Positions 1-6,447 of a stretch of DNA of 38,462 bases are shown piece by piece. The notes beneath the pieces are model-generated. The model was not told where the DNA came from and ran no database searches. It saw only the letters and a list, made by a program, of their open reading frames with translations. Origin of the DNA: an uncultured Clostridia bacterium (lineage in GTDB: Bacteria; Bacillota; Clostridia; Christensenellales; UBA1242). Location: contig CALBKX010000010.1 of assembly GCA_937895935.1 (NCBI GenBank), positions 1-38,462 on the forward strand, read 5' to 3'. Made by a program: the position numbers and the translations under genes. Positions within the stretch are counted from its first letter, which is position 1; each line of letters opens with the position of its first letter.

Positions 1-144
1 ATTTATTATTATATATAATATTATAATAATTATTATTATTAAATTCTAAAAGCTAATTAACTAACCCCTAACCCCTATAAAATATTATATAATATTTCTA
101 TACTATAAGTCAATATCTTGACATAATAAAAAAAGAAAAATAAA
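1..144. other. Very AT-rich leader stretch
   Basis: This stretch is almost pure A/T, with runs such as TTATTATTATATATAATA, and has no credible ORF. It lies directly before a GC-rich hairpin cluster and the first DNA-binding-protein cassette. An easily melted segment next to replication-initiator-like genes could be part of an origin, but no initiator boxes are recognisable here, so that is only inference. Confidence 0.3.
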
Positions 145-262
145 TAAAAAGAAAAAGCGTAGCGATGAACTTGCCAGCGTTAGCTGCCAAGAAATTCGGG
201 TTCTTAGGGCGTAATTCCACGCCCTAAGGGGGTAGATAGGGGTTGAGAAACCCCTATCATGG
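145..262 (+). ncRNA. Candidate structured RNA (stacked hairpins)
   Basis: The stretch is a GC-rich island inside very AT-rich DNA. Hairpin 1 spans 170-191 (CUUG.CAGC stem, GUUA loop, GCUG.CAAG, one C-C mismatch). A competing hairpin spans 189-205 (AAGAA/UUCUU). Hairpin 3 has 9 perfect pairs (204-212 with 219-227). Hairpin 4 has 10 perfect pairs (235-244 with 249-258) closed by a GAGA tetraloop. No U-tract follows hairpin 4, so it does not look like a simple terminator. The strand is uncertain because DNA hairpins at a single-strand origin would look the same. No known RNA family was recognised. Confidence 0.4.
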
Positions 263-378
263 GGTTTGGGCAATTAATTGTTAATGTGGGTGAACGAAGC
301 ATTTCTTATATATTTATTATATATTTATTATTTTTATATTTCTCTTAAAAATTTTTTCCAAAATCGGGAAAGAAATTT

Positions 379-414
379 CATTGTTGTGGTATTTTTTTTC
401 ATTGTTGTGGTATT
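379..414. repeat. Two direct repeats, 21-bp period, upstream of the first HTH gene
   Basis: CATTGTTGTGGTATT occurs at 379-393 and again at 400-414, separated by T-rich spacers, giving a 21-bp period (two helical turns). The repeats lie about 130 bp before the promoter of the downstream winged-helix gene. The same spacing logic appears before the other two winged-helix genes, so these are probably binding sites for the encoded protein. Confidence 0.5.
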
Positions 415-541
415 CTTTTTCATCTCAAAAATTGCCGCTGGTAAAAACTTTCTTAAAAAACGGAAAGTCTATCGTAAAGATTTATTAAAAATTCGGCAAC
501 TATTTACCGTATTTATTTTTAGAAAATATTTTCTGAATTTG

Positions 542-570
542 TTGACTTTTGTTTCCAAAGGCAGTATAAT
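542..570 (+). promoter_or_regulatory. Sigma70-type promoter
   Basis: TTGACT (542-547), a 17-bp spacer and TATAAT (565-570). The predicted transcript begins about 577, almost on top of an AGGAGG at 579-584. It drives the winged-helix gene that follows. Confidence 0.8.
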
Positions 571-667
571 ATAAAAGTAGGAGGTGAAAAAAATATTGTC
601 CAGCTATGCTAATCAATATTTATATCTTATAACTAAAAAGAGAGAGAAAAAGGAGGATATATTTCTA

Positions 668-1132
668 ATGTTATCATGGAATCAATATCTTAAAGCGGCG
701 AATACTTTGTCGGCGAGTGGTCTAAAATTATATATGTATTTGGCAAAAAACAAAGATGGATATAAATTTTATTTTAGTCCAAAAGATTTTATGGAAAAGT
801 TTAACATCAGTGATAGGACTTATAGAAACGCTAAGAATGAATTAATGGAAAAAGGCTATTTAATAGACATCGGCGGCAATAAAATAGAATTTAATACGGC
901 AGGCGTTTATATTGAATCTATTGAAAGTCTTAAAGAACAACTGCTTTCTTTAGGAAAAAATCTAAGTAAAACAGACAAAGATTCTTACAATGAAATGACG
1001 GCAATTATTAAAAAAGAAATTACAGCAGAAGTGAAGACAGATAAAGACTTATATAAAGAAAAATTAAAAGAATTAATTGAAACAGCTAATGGTTTACTTG
1101 ATGATACTGTTGAACGGCAATGGAATGTTTAA
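668..1132 (+). CDS. Winged-helix DNA-binding protein (replication/regulatory)
   Basis: The protein is 154 aa when started at ATG 668, which has AGGAGG 11 nt upstream; the frame is open from GTG 584, where a second AGGAGG sits, so a 28-residue longer form is possible. Residues about 13-75 read as a winged helix: SASGLKLYMYLA, then a helix-turn-helix around FNISDRTYRNAKNELMEKGY, then a short wing. The C-terminal half is charged and probably coiled. The architecture resembles the N-terminal domain of plasmid or phage initiator proteins, and paired 21-bp repeats lie upstream. Whether it starts replication or regulates transcription cannot be told. It has its own promoter at 542-570. Confidence 0.65.
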   Translation: MLSWNQYLKAANTLSASGLKLYMYLAKNKDGYKFYFSPKDFMEKFNISDRTYRNAKNELMEKGYLIDIGGNKIEFNTAGVYIESIESLKEQLLSLGKNLSKTDKDSYNEMTAIIKKEITAEVKTDKDLYKEKLKELIETANGLLDDTVERQWNV

Positions 1133-1323
1133 GAGGTGTTTAAGTTTGTGTGTCTTCTAGCATAATCATACATTTTGTAAAGAACAAGATTTAAAAAACA
1201 ACACTCTTTCTTCGGGTCTTTACCTCTGTTCTTTGTGTAGTGATACAAGTATCGGTTTCGGCATTCATAATAGCATACATCATAAAGCAAACGCTCCAAT
1301 CTCTGTTTTATTGAGTTTATCAA
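1129..1323 (-). CDS. Small hypothetical protein, Cys/Tyr-rich
   Basis: A 64-aa basic protein with several Cys and Tyr residues (CYYECRNRYLYHY). Its only start is TTG, with GGAG almost touching it, which is a weak initiation signal. In favour of a real gene is a minus-strand extended -10 (TGGTATAAT) just upstream. Its 3' end overlaps the convergent winged-helix gene by 4 nt. No family was recognised. A shorter ORF in another frame (about 30 aa from an ATGATG) could be the translated product instead. Confidence 0.4.
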   Translation of the reverse strand: MINSIKQRLERLLYDVCYYECRNRYLYHYTKNRGKDPKKECCFLNLVLYKMYDYARRHTNLNTS

Positions 1324-1341
1324 CTCTCCTACTATGTTTCT

Positions 1342-1350
1342 ATTATACCA
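1342..1350 (-). promoter_or_regulatory. Extended -10 promoter, minus strand
   Basis: On the minus strand TGGTATAAT forms an extended -10, with no convincing -35 box. It would start a transcript about 20 nt before the small minus-strand ORF ending at 1129. Confidence 0.45.
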
Positions 1351-1481
1351 TAGTCGCCGCCAAATTCATTATTTTTTTTCTAAAAGGTCTATAAACAATT
1401 TGTTAAGACGACTTGCGGGGACCATAGGCTCATTAGCCGCAACAATTTAAAATCTATTCACAAATGTTCATAAAAATTCAA

Positions 1482-1510
1482 TTGCTATTGATGTCAACTT
1501 GTGCTATAAT
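1482..1510 (+). promoter_or_regulatory. Promoter module copy A (extended -10)
   Basis: TTGCTA, a 17-bp spacer and TATAAT with the TGC extension (TGCTATAAT). The block around it, with a preceding AATCTATT and a following ATAACATA...TAAAGA, is shared with the promoters at 4244 and 6022, so it belongs to a repeated cassette promoter. Confidence 0.7.
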
Positions 1511-1563
1511 TATAACATACTAAAGAACAAGGAAAAGTTCCAAAAACCAGAAAGGTATTTATT

Positions 1564-1980
1564 ATGAACAGAATTATGAAAGTTAGCGGTGTGGAAATTG
1601 TATTGAATGGTCATTCAGTCTTTCGGTCAGCACACAAAAGTTGGCACGAATTTGTTCCGATTTCTATTTATAAAGATATGGCAGCAGCAATTCATGTTAA
1701 CTTTACGAACCCTTTTGATTTCGTTTTTGACAACATCAACAAGCTTTACAAAAAGGGTATTCTAAGAGATACAACAATTGAAATTGAAAAGTCTTATGAA
1801 GAAGGTGATTTCTATGCGGTTCAGTTCCATTGTGATGATGGTTCATATAATGAAACCAGAACGGCAATTTGTTTCAATGATTTTAAAGCTGCTTGTGATT
1901 GGGTTGACAGCCACGATGATGAACACTATGAAATTGTGCCGCAAAAATTTGGCTGTGAGTTTGTGAGCTATTGGGACTAA
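1564..1980 (+). CDS. Hypothetical acidic protein
   Basis: A 138-aa acidic, soluble protein without membrane segment or recognised domain. The C-terminal part is rich in Asp, His and Glu (VDSHDDEHYEIVP). It stands alone as a cassette, with promoter module A about 55 bp upstream and a strong terminator 14 nt after the stop. The ribosome site is poor (AGAAAGG about 8 nt upstream of ATG). The family is unknown. The cassette layout suggests an independently expressed accessory function. Confidence 0.6.
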   Translation: MNRIMKVSGVEIVLNGHSVFRSAHKSWHEFVPISIYKDMAAAIHVNFTNPFDFVFDNINKLYKKGILRDTTIEIEKSYEEGDFYAVQFHCDDGSYNETRTAICFNDFKAACDWVDSHDDEHYEIVPQKFGCEFVSYWD

Positions 1981-1994
1981 AAGAAAAAAAAGAG

Positions 1995-2026
1995 GGACAG
2001 TAGTTGAAAAAACTATTGTCCTTTTT
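1995..2026 (+). terminator. Rho-independent terminator
   Basis: An 11-bp stem (1995-2005 with 2011-2021, GGACAGUAGUU/AACUAUUGUCC), a GAAAA loop and a T-tract at 2022-2026. It ends the single-gene transcript of the 138-aa protein. Confidence 0.85.
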
Positions 2027-2037
2027 GTTGGCGGCAC

Positions 2038-2079
2038 AGGACCGTTTAGATTGCCCTACTTGACAAACTTTCATTTTGC
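2038..2079. repeat. 42-bp direct repeat, copy 1 (GGACCGTT block)
   Basis: This 42-bp block starts AGGACCGTTTAGATTGCC and recurs at 3019-3060 with one mismatch. Copy 1 precedes the first iteron array and copy 2 precedes the second, so it marks the left border of each iteron/initiator module. It contains TTGACA in copy 1 and CTGACA in copy 2, but no good -10 follows. Confidence 0.85.
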
Positions 2080-2132
2080 TCTTCGATAGATAAATATTAT
2101 TAGATAAATAGTATACTCGTTTTTACAATCCA

Positions 2133-2216
2133 TTATTCTAAAATTTACATTCTGTTATTCTAATTTTTACAAACCATTATTCTGAATTTTACACCCCGTT
2201 ATTCTGAATTTTACAC
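2133..2216. repeat. Iteron array 1: four 22-bp repeats
   Basis: TTATTC starts at 2133, 2155, 2177 and 2199, an exact 22-bp period, each followed by a TnAATTTTACA-like half; a partial copy (TTTTTACA) precedes the array. Regular two-turn spacing about 85 bp before a two-winged-helix protein gene is the hallmark of iterons bound by plasmid-type initiators. It could alternatively be an autoregulatory operator array. Confidence 0.8.
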
Positions 2217-2299
2217 TTTTGATATTTTTGTAAATATAACATTGTTTTTTTACATATAGATAGAGAAAATTCTCTAAATAATTATAAAAAGGTGATTTT

Positions 2300-3019
2300 A
2301 TGTCAAAGAAAATTAGAACATTAGCAAACGACAGTCGTAATGAAATAAACTATTCAAAAATTACAGATAAATATTGGTCTGTATATTATTATTTAGTATC
2401 TATTTCATTGTGGGACATGGCAAGCAAAGAAGACCACAGATATGTTGACAAAAAGAATATAAATATTTCAAATGTATCTAAAATGTTAAATATTAGCCGC
2501 CCGACATTTTATAAGGCAATAGAAAGGCTACAAGAATATAGTTTAATCTACACTTTAGGGAAAGAGGACCATTATTATTACATTCCTTCACCGCCGATTT
2601 ATGCCGAAACAAATATTAAGACTATTGATTATTTATTACACTTTAGAAAATATGTCGGCATTGATTTATTAAGAACTTATCTTATTCTTTCAAAGTATTA
2701 TAAACTACATAAACAAGACGGTAAAGAAAAATTTTTTGTTAGAAAAGAAATTGTAGACCTATTAGGACATAACATCAGAGATACAAGTTATTATGGATAT
2801 ATTGATATTTATTTATCTTTATTACAAGGTTGGGGACTTATTGAATTGAAATCGCAAACCATTACAACAGCTAATGGTGGATATGTAAAATATACTTTGG
2901 TGAATGTATTATCAGACAGTGCTTATACATTACAAGAATTTTACAACGAAGTTGATGAATTAAATGCCGTTGGAATTAGTAAAGACGATTATAAAATTTT
3001 GAAGTCTATTAAATCGTGA
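2300..3019 (+). CDS. Putative iteron-binding replication initiator 1 (tandem winged helix)
   Basis: A 239-aa basic protein started at ATG with AAAGGTGAT upstream. Residues about 20-105 form one winged helix (helix-turn-helix near SNVSKMLNISRPTFYKAIERL), and residues about 120-215 a second (FVRKEIVDLLG..., then a wing with TTANGGYVKYTL). Two consecutive winged helices and an upstream 22-bp iteron array match the architecture of Rep_3-like initiators, which bind iterons and open an origin. No sequence-level assignment was possible by eye. Its stop codon abuts the second GGACCGTT repeat. A transcription regulator binding its own repeats is the alternative. Confidence 0.65.
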   Translation: MSKKIRTLANDSRNEINYSKITDKYWSVYYYLVSISLWDMASKEDHRYVDKKNINISNVSKMLNISRPTFYKAIERLQEYSLIYTLGKEDHYYYIPSPPIYAETNIKTIDYLLHFRKYVGIDLLRTYLILSKYYKLHKQDGKEKFFVRKEIVDLLGHNIRDTSYYGYIDIYLSLLQGWGLIELKSQTITTANGGYVKYTLVNVLSDSAYTLQEFYNEVDELNAVGISKDDYKILKSIKS

Positions 3020-3060
3020 GGACCGTTTAGATTGCCCTACCTGACAAACTTTCATTTTGC
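3019..3060. repeat. 42-bp direct repeat, copy 2
   Basis: Second copy of the AGGACCGTTTAGATTGCC block, one mismatch from 2038-2079, starting at the last base of the preceding gene's stop codon. It begins the second initiator module. Confidence 0.85.
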
Positions 3061-3149
3061 CTTGAATTTCTTTCATTTTATTTTTCATAGTAAAAATTCA
3101 AAAATTCTTTCATTTGCGGGACCTACCCAATACTATAACAATACTATAT

Positions 3150-3257
3150 GCTATTGGTTTCTCCCGATAACGCTATTGGAAATTCCCGATAACGGGGTTG
3201 AAAATTCCCTTAACGCTATTGAAAATTCCCTTAACGCTATTGGAAATTCCCGATTTC
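3150..3257. repeat. Iteron array 2: five 21-22 bp repeats
   Basis: Units begin at 3150, 3172, 3194, 3215 and 3236 and read GCTATTGGAAATTCCCGATA with variants. The unit length alternates between 22 and 21 through a GG-to-G change or deletion. The motif differs completely from iteron array 1, so a different binding specificity is expected. The partial palindrome GGAAATTCC within each unit could permit dimer binding. Confidence 0.8.
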
Positions 3258-3344
3258 ACATTTTATATAAAAATTCTTTATTATTATACTTGTAATATAG
3301 GGAATTGTGTTCCTATAAAATATTTAAAAAGGAGAGATTTATTT

Positions 3345-4184
3345 ATGAAAAAAATTAAACCAAAAACTTATGCGGCAATGGTAAAGAAAGAAGAAGATAT
3401 TAAAAAGAACTCATTAAAATTATATTCTTATTTTCTATGTATTGGCGGCAGAGAACCCGGCGGAACAGGTAGAATCTTTCAGCATAGAGATTTACAACTC
3501 AAAGAAATTAAAAGATGTACAGGTTTAGACCCAAAAACAGTAAAGGTTTATTTATATGAGTTAGAAACTAATGGTTTAGTATTCTTTAAAGGCGGACAAC
3601 ATTTTAAAATAATAAATGAATTTGATTATATGGATGAAAATGGTAATGTTAATAAAAAAGAATTATACAATGCTAAACTTAAAGAAGCAGCAGAAGTATG
3701 GAAACAACGAAAAGGTGTATCATACTATAGAATAGAAAGACCTAAAGAATATACACCGATTCCAGAAATTACTTTAGAAAAATTAAACAAAGTTTTTAAT
3801 TTTACTGAATTAGAAATGAAAATATATGTTTTATGCTGTGCTTATAGAGATATTCAATCAGACTTTTGTAATGGAAAAAGTAAAGTTTTAAGATATGAAG
3901 ATATTAAAGACGTATTAGGTATCAAAGATAATAGTCCGGCAGGCAGTAGAAAAATCAAAAAGACTTTGTTTTTATTGTCTGCTATTGGCTTAATAAAGTT
4001 TCAAACAGGCTATTATATAAATTTACATGGTGGGAAAATAGAATGTTTTGATTTAGAGGAAGTATATTATTATGTAAAGTATGATGAATCTAAATGGTCT
4101 GAAGAAGATTGTATTGAAACAAAAGAGGTTGCCGAAAGACTATCAGGAATTACAAAAGATTATTATGATTTTACAGAAGCATAA
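3345..4184 (+). CDS. Putative iteron-binding replication initiator 2 (tandem winged helix)
   Basis: A 279-aa protein; ATG 3345 has AAGGAGAG 8 nt upstream. Upstream in-frame codons only translate the iterons, so the later start is chosen. Residues about 20-90 form a winged helix (helix-turn-helix around LKEIKRCTGLDPKTVKVYLY), a linker follows, and residues about 140-240 form a second winged helix (LRYEDIKDVLGIKDN...). It shares the two-domain plan of the preceding gene but little obvious sequence. Five iterons lie about 90 bp upstream. GGACCGTT begins 2 nt after its stop codon. Possible roles are a second replicon or a regulator. Confidence 0.65.
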   Translation: MKKIKPKTYAAMVKKEEDIKKNSLKLYSYFLCIGGREPGGTGRIFQHRDLQLKEIKRCTGLDPKTVKVYLYELETNGLVFFKGGQHFKIINEFDYMDENGNVNKKELYNAKLKEAAEVWKQRKGVSYYRIERPKEYTPIPEITLEKLNKVFNFTELEMKIYVLCCAYRDIQSDFCNGKSKVLRYEDIKDVLGIKDNSPAGSRKIKKTLFLLSAIGLIKFQTGYYINLHGGKIECFDLEEVYYYVKYDESKWSEEDCIETKEVAERLSGITKDYYDFTEA

Positions 4185-4243
4185 CCGGACCGTTCCAATC
4201 CAAACAATTAACAGTTCATTCATAATTCTTAACAAAAAATCTA

Positions 4244-4272
4244 TTAACATTTGCCGCCAACTATGCTATAAT
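4244..4272 (+). promoter_or_regulatory. Promoter module copy B
   Basis: TTAACA, a 17-bp spacer and TATAAT with TGC extension. About 85 bp around it closely match the promoter at 6022 (AACAAAAAATCTATT, then ATAATAACA and TAAAGA). Confidence 0.75.
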
Positions 4273-4292
4273 AATAACACAAGCTAAAGAAA

Positions 4293-4313
4293 AGAGGTGT
4301 TAACGTCATGTAG
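4293..4313 (+). other. Start-stop minigene (ATG TAG) with good ribosome site
   Basis: AGAGGTG (4293-4299) is followed 8 nt later by ATG at 4308 and an immediate TAG at 4311, so a ribosome would initiate and terminate at once. It is transcribed from the promoter at 4244 and lies before a second promoter at 4339. It may be a leader regulatory element or decay of a lost gene. Confidence 0.4.
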
Positions 4314-4338
4314 AACAACTTGTTCACAAAATGTTTAC

Positions 4339-4367
4339 TTGACAAACGCCACAAACTATGGTATAAT
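4339..4367 (+). promoter_or_regulatory. Consensus sigma70 promoter
   Basis: TTGACA (4339-4344), 17-bp spacer, TATAAT (4362-4367), with TGG giving an extended -10. It precedes the 140-aa gene at 4424 by about 50 bp. Confidence 0.9.
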
Positions 4368-4423
4368 AAAAGAGTAATAAGGACAGCTGCTAAAGTCATT
4401 AACACAGAGAAATGGAGAACTTT

Positions 4424-4846
4424 ATGAACCAGAATGTTATGGACTGGAGAAATGAAAAGGGTATGCCGGAGATTGAAAAAATCATTGCTGATTCTTATGG
4501 TGAAAGATATGTGGGCAAGTGTAATAACACAACTTTTGTAATTAAGTGTGGAACAACAGGTGATAATAACATTCCGTTCTATGCTCACATCAGAATCCAG
4601 ATGAAAGATACCTATGGATATTCAAAAGATGGTTTTGATTATCATGAAGCTTCACTCTCTTCAAAGTATTGCTATCCGTATAACGGCGAAGCCCATGTAG
4701 AAGAATGGGAAAACTATTTGAAACGAAAGCAAGCCGAAGAAAAGGGAAAACAACGGCGGAAATTAAAAAGTATGTTAAAAGCTTTGCCTGCTGATATGAA
4801 GCAAGAATTGCTTACTGCTCTGTTATCTGAACTGAAAGGCGAATAA
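4424..4846 (+). CDS. Hypothetical protein, basic C-terminus
   Basis: A 140-aa protein started at ATG 4424, where GGAGA sits 5 nt upstream; an in-frame ATG at 4412 lacks a ribosome site. The N-terminal 85 residues look like a small globular domain (VMDWRNEKGMPEIE, then a Cys-containing beta-rich part). The C-terminal 55 residues are a Lys/Arg/Gln-rich helix (KRKQAEEKGKQRRKLK) ending in a leucine-rich helix. No family was recognised. It is expressed from two stacked promoters (4244 and 4339). Confidence 0.65.
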   Translation: MNQNVMDWRNEKGMPEIEKIIADSYGERYVGKCNNTTFVIKCGTTGDNNIPFYAHIRIQMKDTYGYSKDGFDYHEASLSSKYCYPYNGEAHVEEWENYLKRKQAEEKGKQRRKLKSMLKALPADMKQELLTALLSELKGE

Positions 4847-4860
4847 ATAAAACAGAATAA

Positions 4861-4888
4861 GGCGGTGCTATATCCCAGTAGTGCCGTC
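4861..4888 (+). other. 10-bp leader hairpin
   Basis: GGCGGUGCUA (4861-4870) pairs with UAGUGCCGUC (4879-4888), including G-U pairs. No T-tract follows; an AGGA ribosome site comes about 10 nt later. It may act as a weak terminator or mRNA stabiliser between the 140-aa gene and the small membrane peptide. Confidence 0.5.
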
Positions 4889-4908
4889 TATCATAGAAAG
4901 GAACTATA

Positions 4909-4998
4909 ATGTATATAATGTGTTGTTGGCTTTCTCTTGCCTATCTTTTTATTTTCATTTTATCAAATGGCTTGCGGTTTATTTTAAAAGGAAATTAA
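4909..4998 (+). CDS. 29-aa hydrophobic membrane peptide
   Basis: ATG 4909 follows AAGGA by 6 nt. The peptide is nearly all hydrophobic (WLSLAYLFIFILSNGL), one transmembrane helix with a short basic tail. It stops 2 nt before the ATG of the next membrane protein, whose ribosome site lies inside this gene, so the two are translationally coupled. The size and pairing recall small phage membrane peptides (toxin-like or superinfection-exclusion), but no function can be assigned. Confidence 0.5.
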   Translation: MYIMCCWLSLAYLFIFILSNGLRFILKGN

Positions 4999-5000
4999 AA

Positions 5001-5243
5001 ATGAAAGTAAGTTCTTTTATCTTATCTTACATAATCACCTTTATTGTCATTGTCGCTCTATGTGTATCGGGAGCAGTATACCAACAAAAGAAAGACGCAC
5101 AAATTTATAACAATGGTGTTCACTCTATTGACGGGGGTACATGGATTTATAAAGATACAAGTGGTAGATATGGAGATTGTTATACTTTTGAATGTTCAAA
5201 ATGTGGCGAACTAATCACTTTATACGGGGTCGATGGAAATTAA
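5001..5243 (+). CDS. Membrane-anchored protein with CxxC knuckle (paralogue 1)
   Basis: An 80-aa protein from ATG 5001, preceded by AAGGAAATT. Residues about 5-27 are one transmembrane helix; the rest is a short exposed domain with the motif YNNGVHSIDGG and a CSKCGE pair (C65, C68). The same plan occurs in the gene at 6448 (YNHGIHAVDGG, CDECGE), so the two are paralogues. The conserved His and the Cys pair suggest metal binding. The side of the membrane is unknown. A role at the host membrane, such as exclusion, is inference only. Confidence 0.65.
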   Translation: MKVSSFILSYIITFIVIVALCVSGAVYQQKKDAQIYNNGVHSIDGGTWIYKDTSGRYGDCYTFECSKCGELITLYGVDGN

Positions 5244-5374
5244 AAATAGGGGTCGGTTTATTTTAAGCCGGCTCTTATTATTTTATAGGGGTCTAAATAA
5301 AATGCCGGAATAGGAGTATAAAAATTTGACACGTTTATAATAATCGAATTCCAAATTCTCATAGAAAACAAAAG

Positions 5375-5403
5375 TTGACACACTAAACACTTTATGATAT
5401 AAT
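5375..5403 (+). promoter_or_regulatory. Consensus sigma70 promoter
   Basis: TTGACA (5375-5380), 17-bp spacer, TATAAT (5398-5403). No sizeable + strand gene follows, so it probably drives a small RNA ending at the hairpin near 5540. Confidence 0.85.
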
Positions 5404-5409
5404 ATAACT

Positions 5410-5545
5410 ATAGTAAAGATAATACTTGCTCCCAAAGGTGTTATCAAAAGCAATGTTATGTGGTTCTAAATCTCCCAGTTAAGGACCAATGAATAACAAA
5501 AGAGAGAACAAGCAGCCCTCCCAACTGCCTATTCTCTTTAATGCT
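5410..5545 (+). ncRNA. Candidate small RNA, about 135 nt
   Basis: It is bounded by the perfect promoter at 5375 and a hairpin at 5498-5539 (AAAGAGA/TCTCTTT plus GCAG/CTGC). The only ORF inside is a 9-codon peptide from ATG about 13 nt after AAAGGTG. The 3' hairpin also acts on the opposite strand as a terminator for the convergent minus-strand membrane gene. The RNA would end opposite that gene's 3' end. Confidence 0.4.
5498..5545. terminator. Probable bidirectional terminator hairpin
   Basis: Stem AAAGAGA (5498-5504) with TCTCTTT (5533-5539), inner stem GCAG/CTGC. Read on the minus strand it is followed by TTTTGTTATT, which suits termination of the gene ending at 5546. Confidence 0.55.
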
Positions 5546-5749
5546 TTAGTTATAAGAGTATTCTTTGAGTATCTTAACTAAATAATTCCAATCAGCATAT
5601 GAATAATCAGTTGAATTATGAAACCAAATGTTAACGATACAAGCAGCTACATAGATAACTAAAGCCAACATAGCTAAAGTAAATAAGAATTTTACAATAG
5701 CCCAAATAATTTGAATAATGACGTAAACAATAAGCATAAATTTTTTCAT
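5546..5749 (-). CDS. Small membrane protein, two transmembrane helices
   Basis: A 67-aa protein with a long hydrophobic N-terminal half (MLIVYVIIQIIWAIVKFLF, then LAMLALVIYVAACIVNIWF) forming one long or two short membrane helices, and a polar Tyr/Asp/Asn tail. GGGAG lies about 11 nt before its ATG. An AAAG microsatellite occupies its leader and a TATAAT lies upstream on the minus strand. The family is unknown; the class resembles holin-sized proteins, but it is not near lysis genes. Confidence 0.6.
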   Translation of the reverse strand: MKKFMLIVYVIIQIIWAIVKFLFTLAMLALVIYVAACIVNIWFHNSTDYSYADWNYLVKILKEYSYN

Positions 5750-5788
5750 GGTTATTTATCTCCCTTTTTAAGAATGGTTTCGGTTGCT

Positions 5789-5808
5789 TTTCTTTCTTTC
5801 TTTCTTTC
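5789..5808. repeat. Tetranucleotide microsatellite (TTTC)x5
   Basis: Five tandem TTTC units (AAAG on the minus strand) lie in the untranslated leader of the minus-strand membrane gene, between a minus-strand TATAAT near 5820 and the ribosome site. Slippage would alter leader length, not the reading frame. Confidence 0.6.
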
Positions 5809-6021
5809 TAATATCTATTATAACGCATAAAAATTAAATATCCGTGAAATCAGAAAAAACTTTTATGAAAACAAAAGTAAATAATTTATTAAGCGGTTGC
5901 CGCCAACTCAAATAATTTATATCATAAGGTAATAACAAAATAAAATAGTGGGGAGCAGGACCTTGGTATTATGGAGCTTTCAGAATTAACAAATTGTTCA
6001 TAGATGTTAACAAAAAATCTA

Positions 6022-6050
6022 TTTACATTTTAGGCGGCTTGTGCTATAAT
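6022..6050 (+). promoter_or_regulatory. Promoter module copy C
   Basis: TTTACA, 17-bp spacer, TATAAT with TGC extension; the flanks match copy B at 4244 over about 85 bp. A GGACC lies 64 bp upstream of the -35 box. Confidence 0.8.
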
Positions 6051-6111
6051 AATAACATAAGATAAAGAGAACCACAACTCAAATAAAATGGTGGAGAAAG
6101 AGGTATTGACT

Positions 6112-6393
6112 ATGGAAATGGAAAAAGAAATGATAGAAAATGTTTTGAAAGCCGTTGAGAAATCGTTGTTCGACTATCTGAACGAACATAATGACTTGCC
6201 TACACTTTATAAGGCAACCAATACTCTGAATGAAATCGGTAATAATCAAGTTGTATATTCTTTAGAAACCACTCCAGTCTACTGCGAGAACGCATATTGT
6301 AGAGTTCCAATGTTAGTCGGACAAGAGTTTTATATCGAACGAAATGACGGCAAAGATAAAGTCATTGTTTATGAAATGATGGTGGAAATTTGA
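6112..6393 (+). CDS. Hypothetical protein
   Basis: A 93-aa protein from ATG 6112, with AGAGGT 7 nt upstream; an in-frame ATG at 6088 has no ribosome site. The N-terminal 45 residues are helical and acidic (EMEKEMIENVLKAVEKSLFD), followed by a beta-rich part with CENAYC. No membrane segment and no recognised family. It shares its promoter with the membrane protein that follows. Confidence 0.6.
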   Translation: MEMEKEMIENVLKAVEKSLFDYLNEHNDLPTLYKATNTLNEIGNNQVVYSLETTPVYCENAYCRVPMLVGQEFYIERNDGKDKVIVYEMMVEI

Positions 6394-6447
6394 TAGGCTT
6401 GACATAGTCTATAAGAACAAATTCTTATTACTGAAAGGAGAATAACC

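Noticed and set aside
145..262. tRNA gene
   Set aside because: No cloverleaf, no acceptor stem and no TTCGANNC arm fit the hairpins.
278..574. 98-aa hydrophobic ORF
   Set aside because: It translates T-rich direct repeats and the promoter, starts without a ribosome site and has low-complexity Phe/Val runs; not a credible gene.
2133..3257. CRISPR array
   Set aside because: Repeats are contiguous at 21-22 bp with no unique spacers; they are iterons.
3032..3295. 87-aa ORF over the second iteron array
   Set aside because: Its repeated NSLNAI peptides are just the iterons in translation; no ribosome site.
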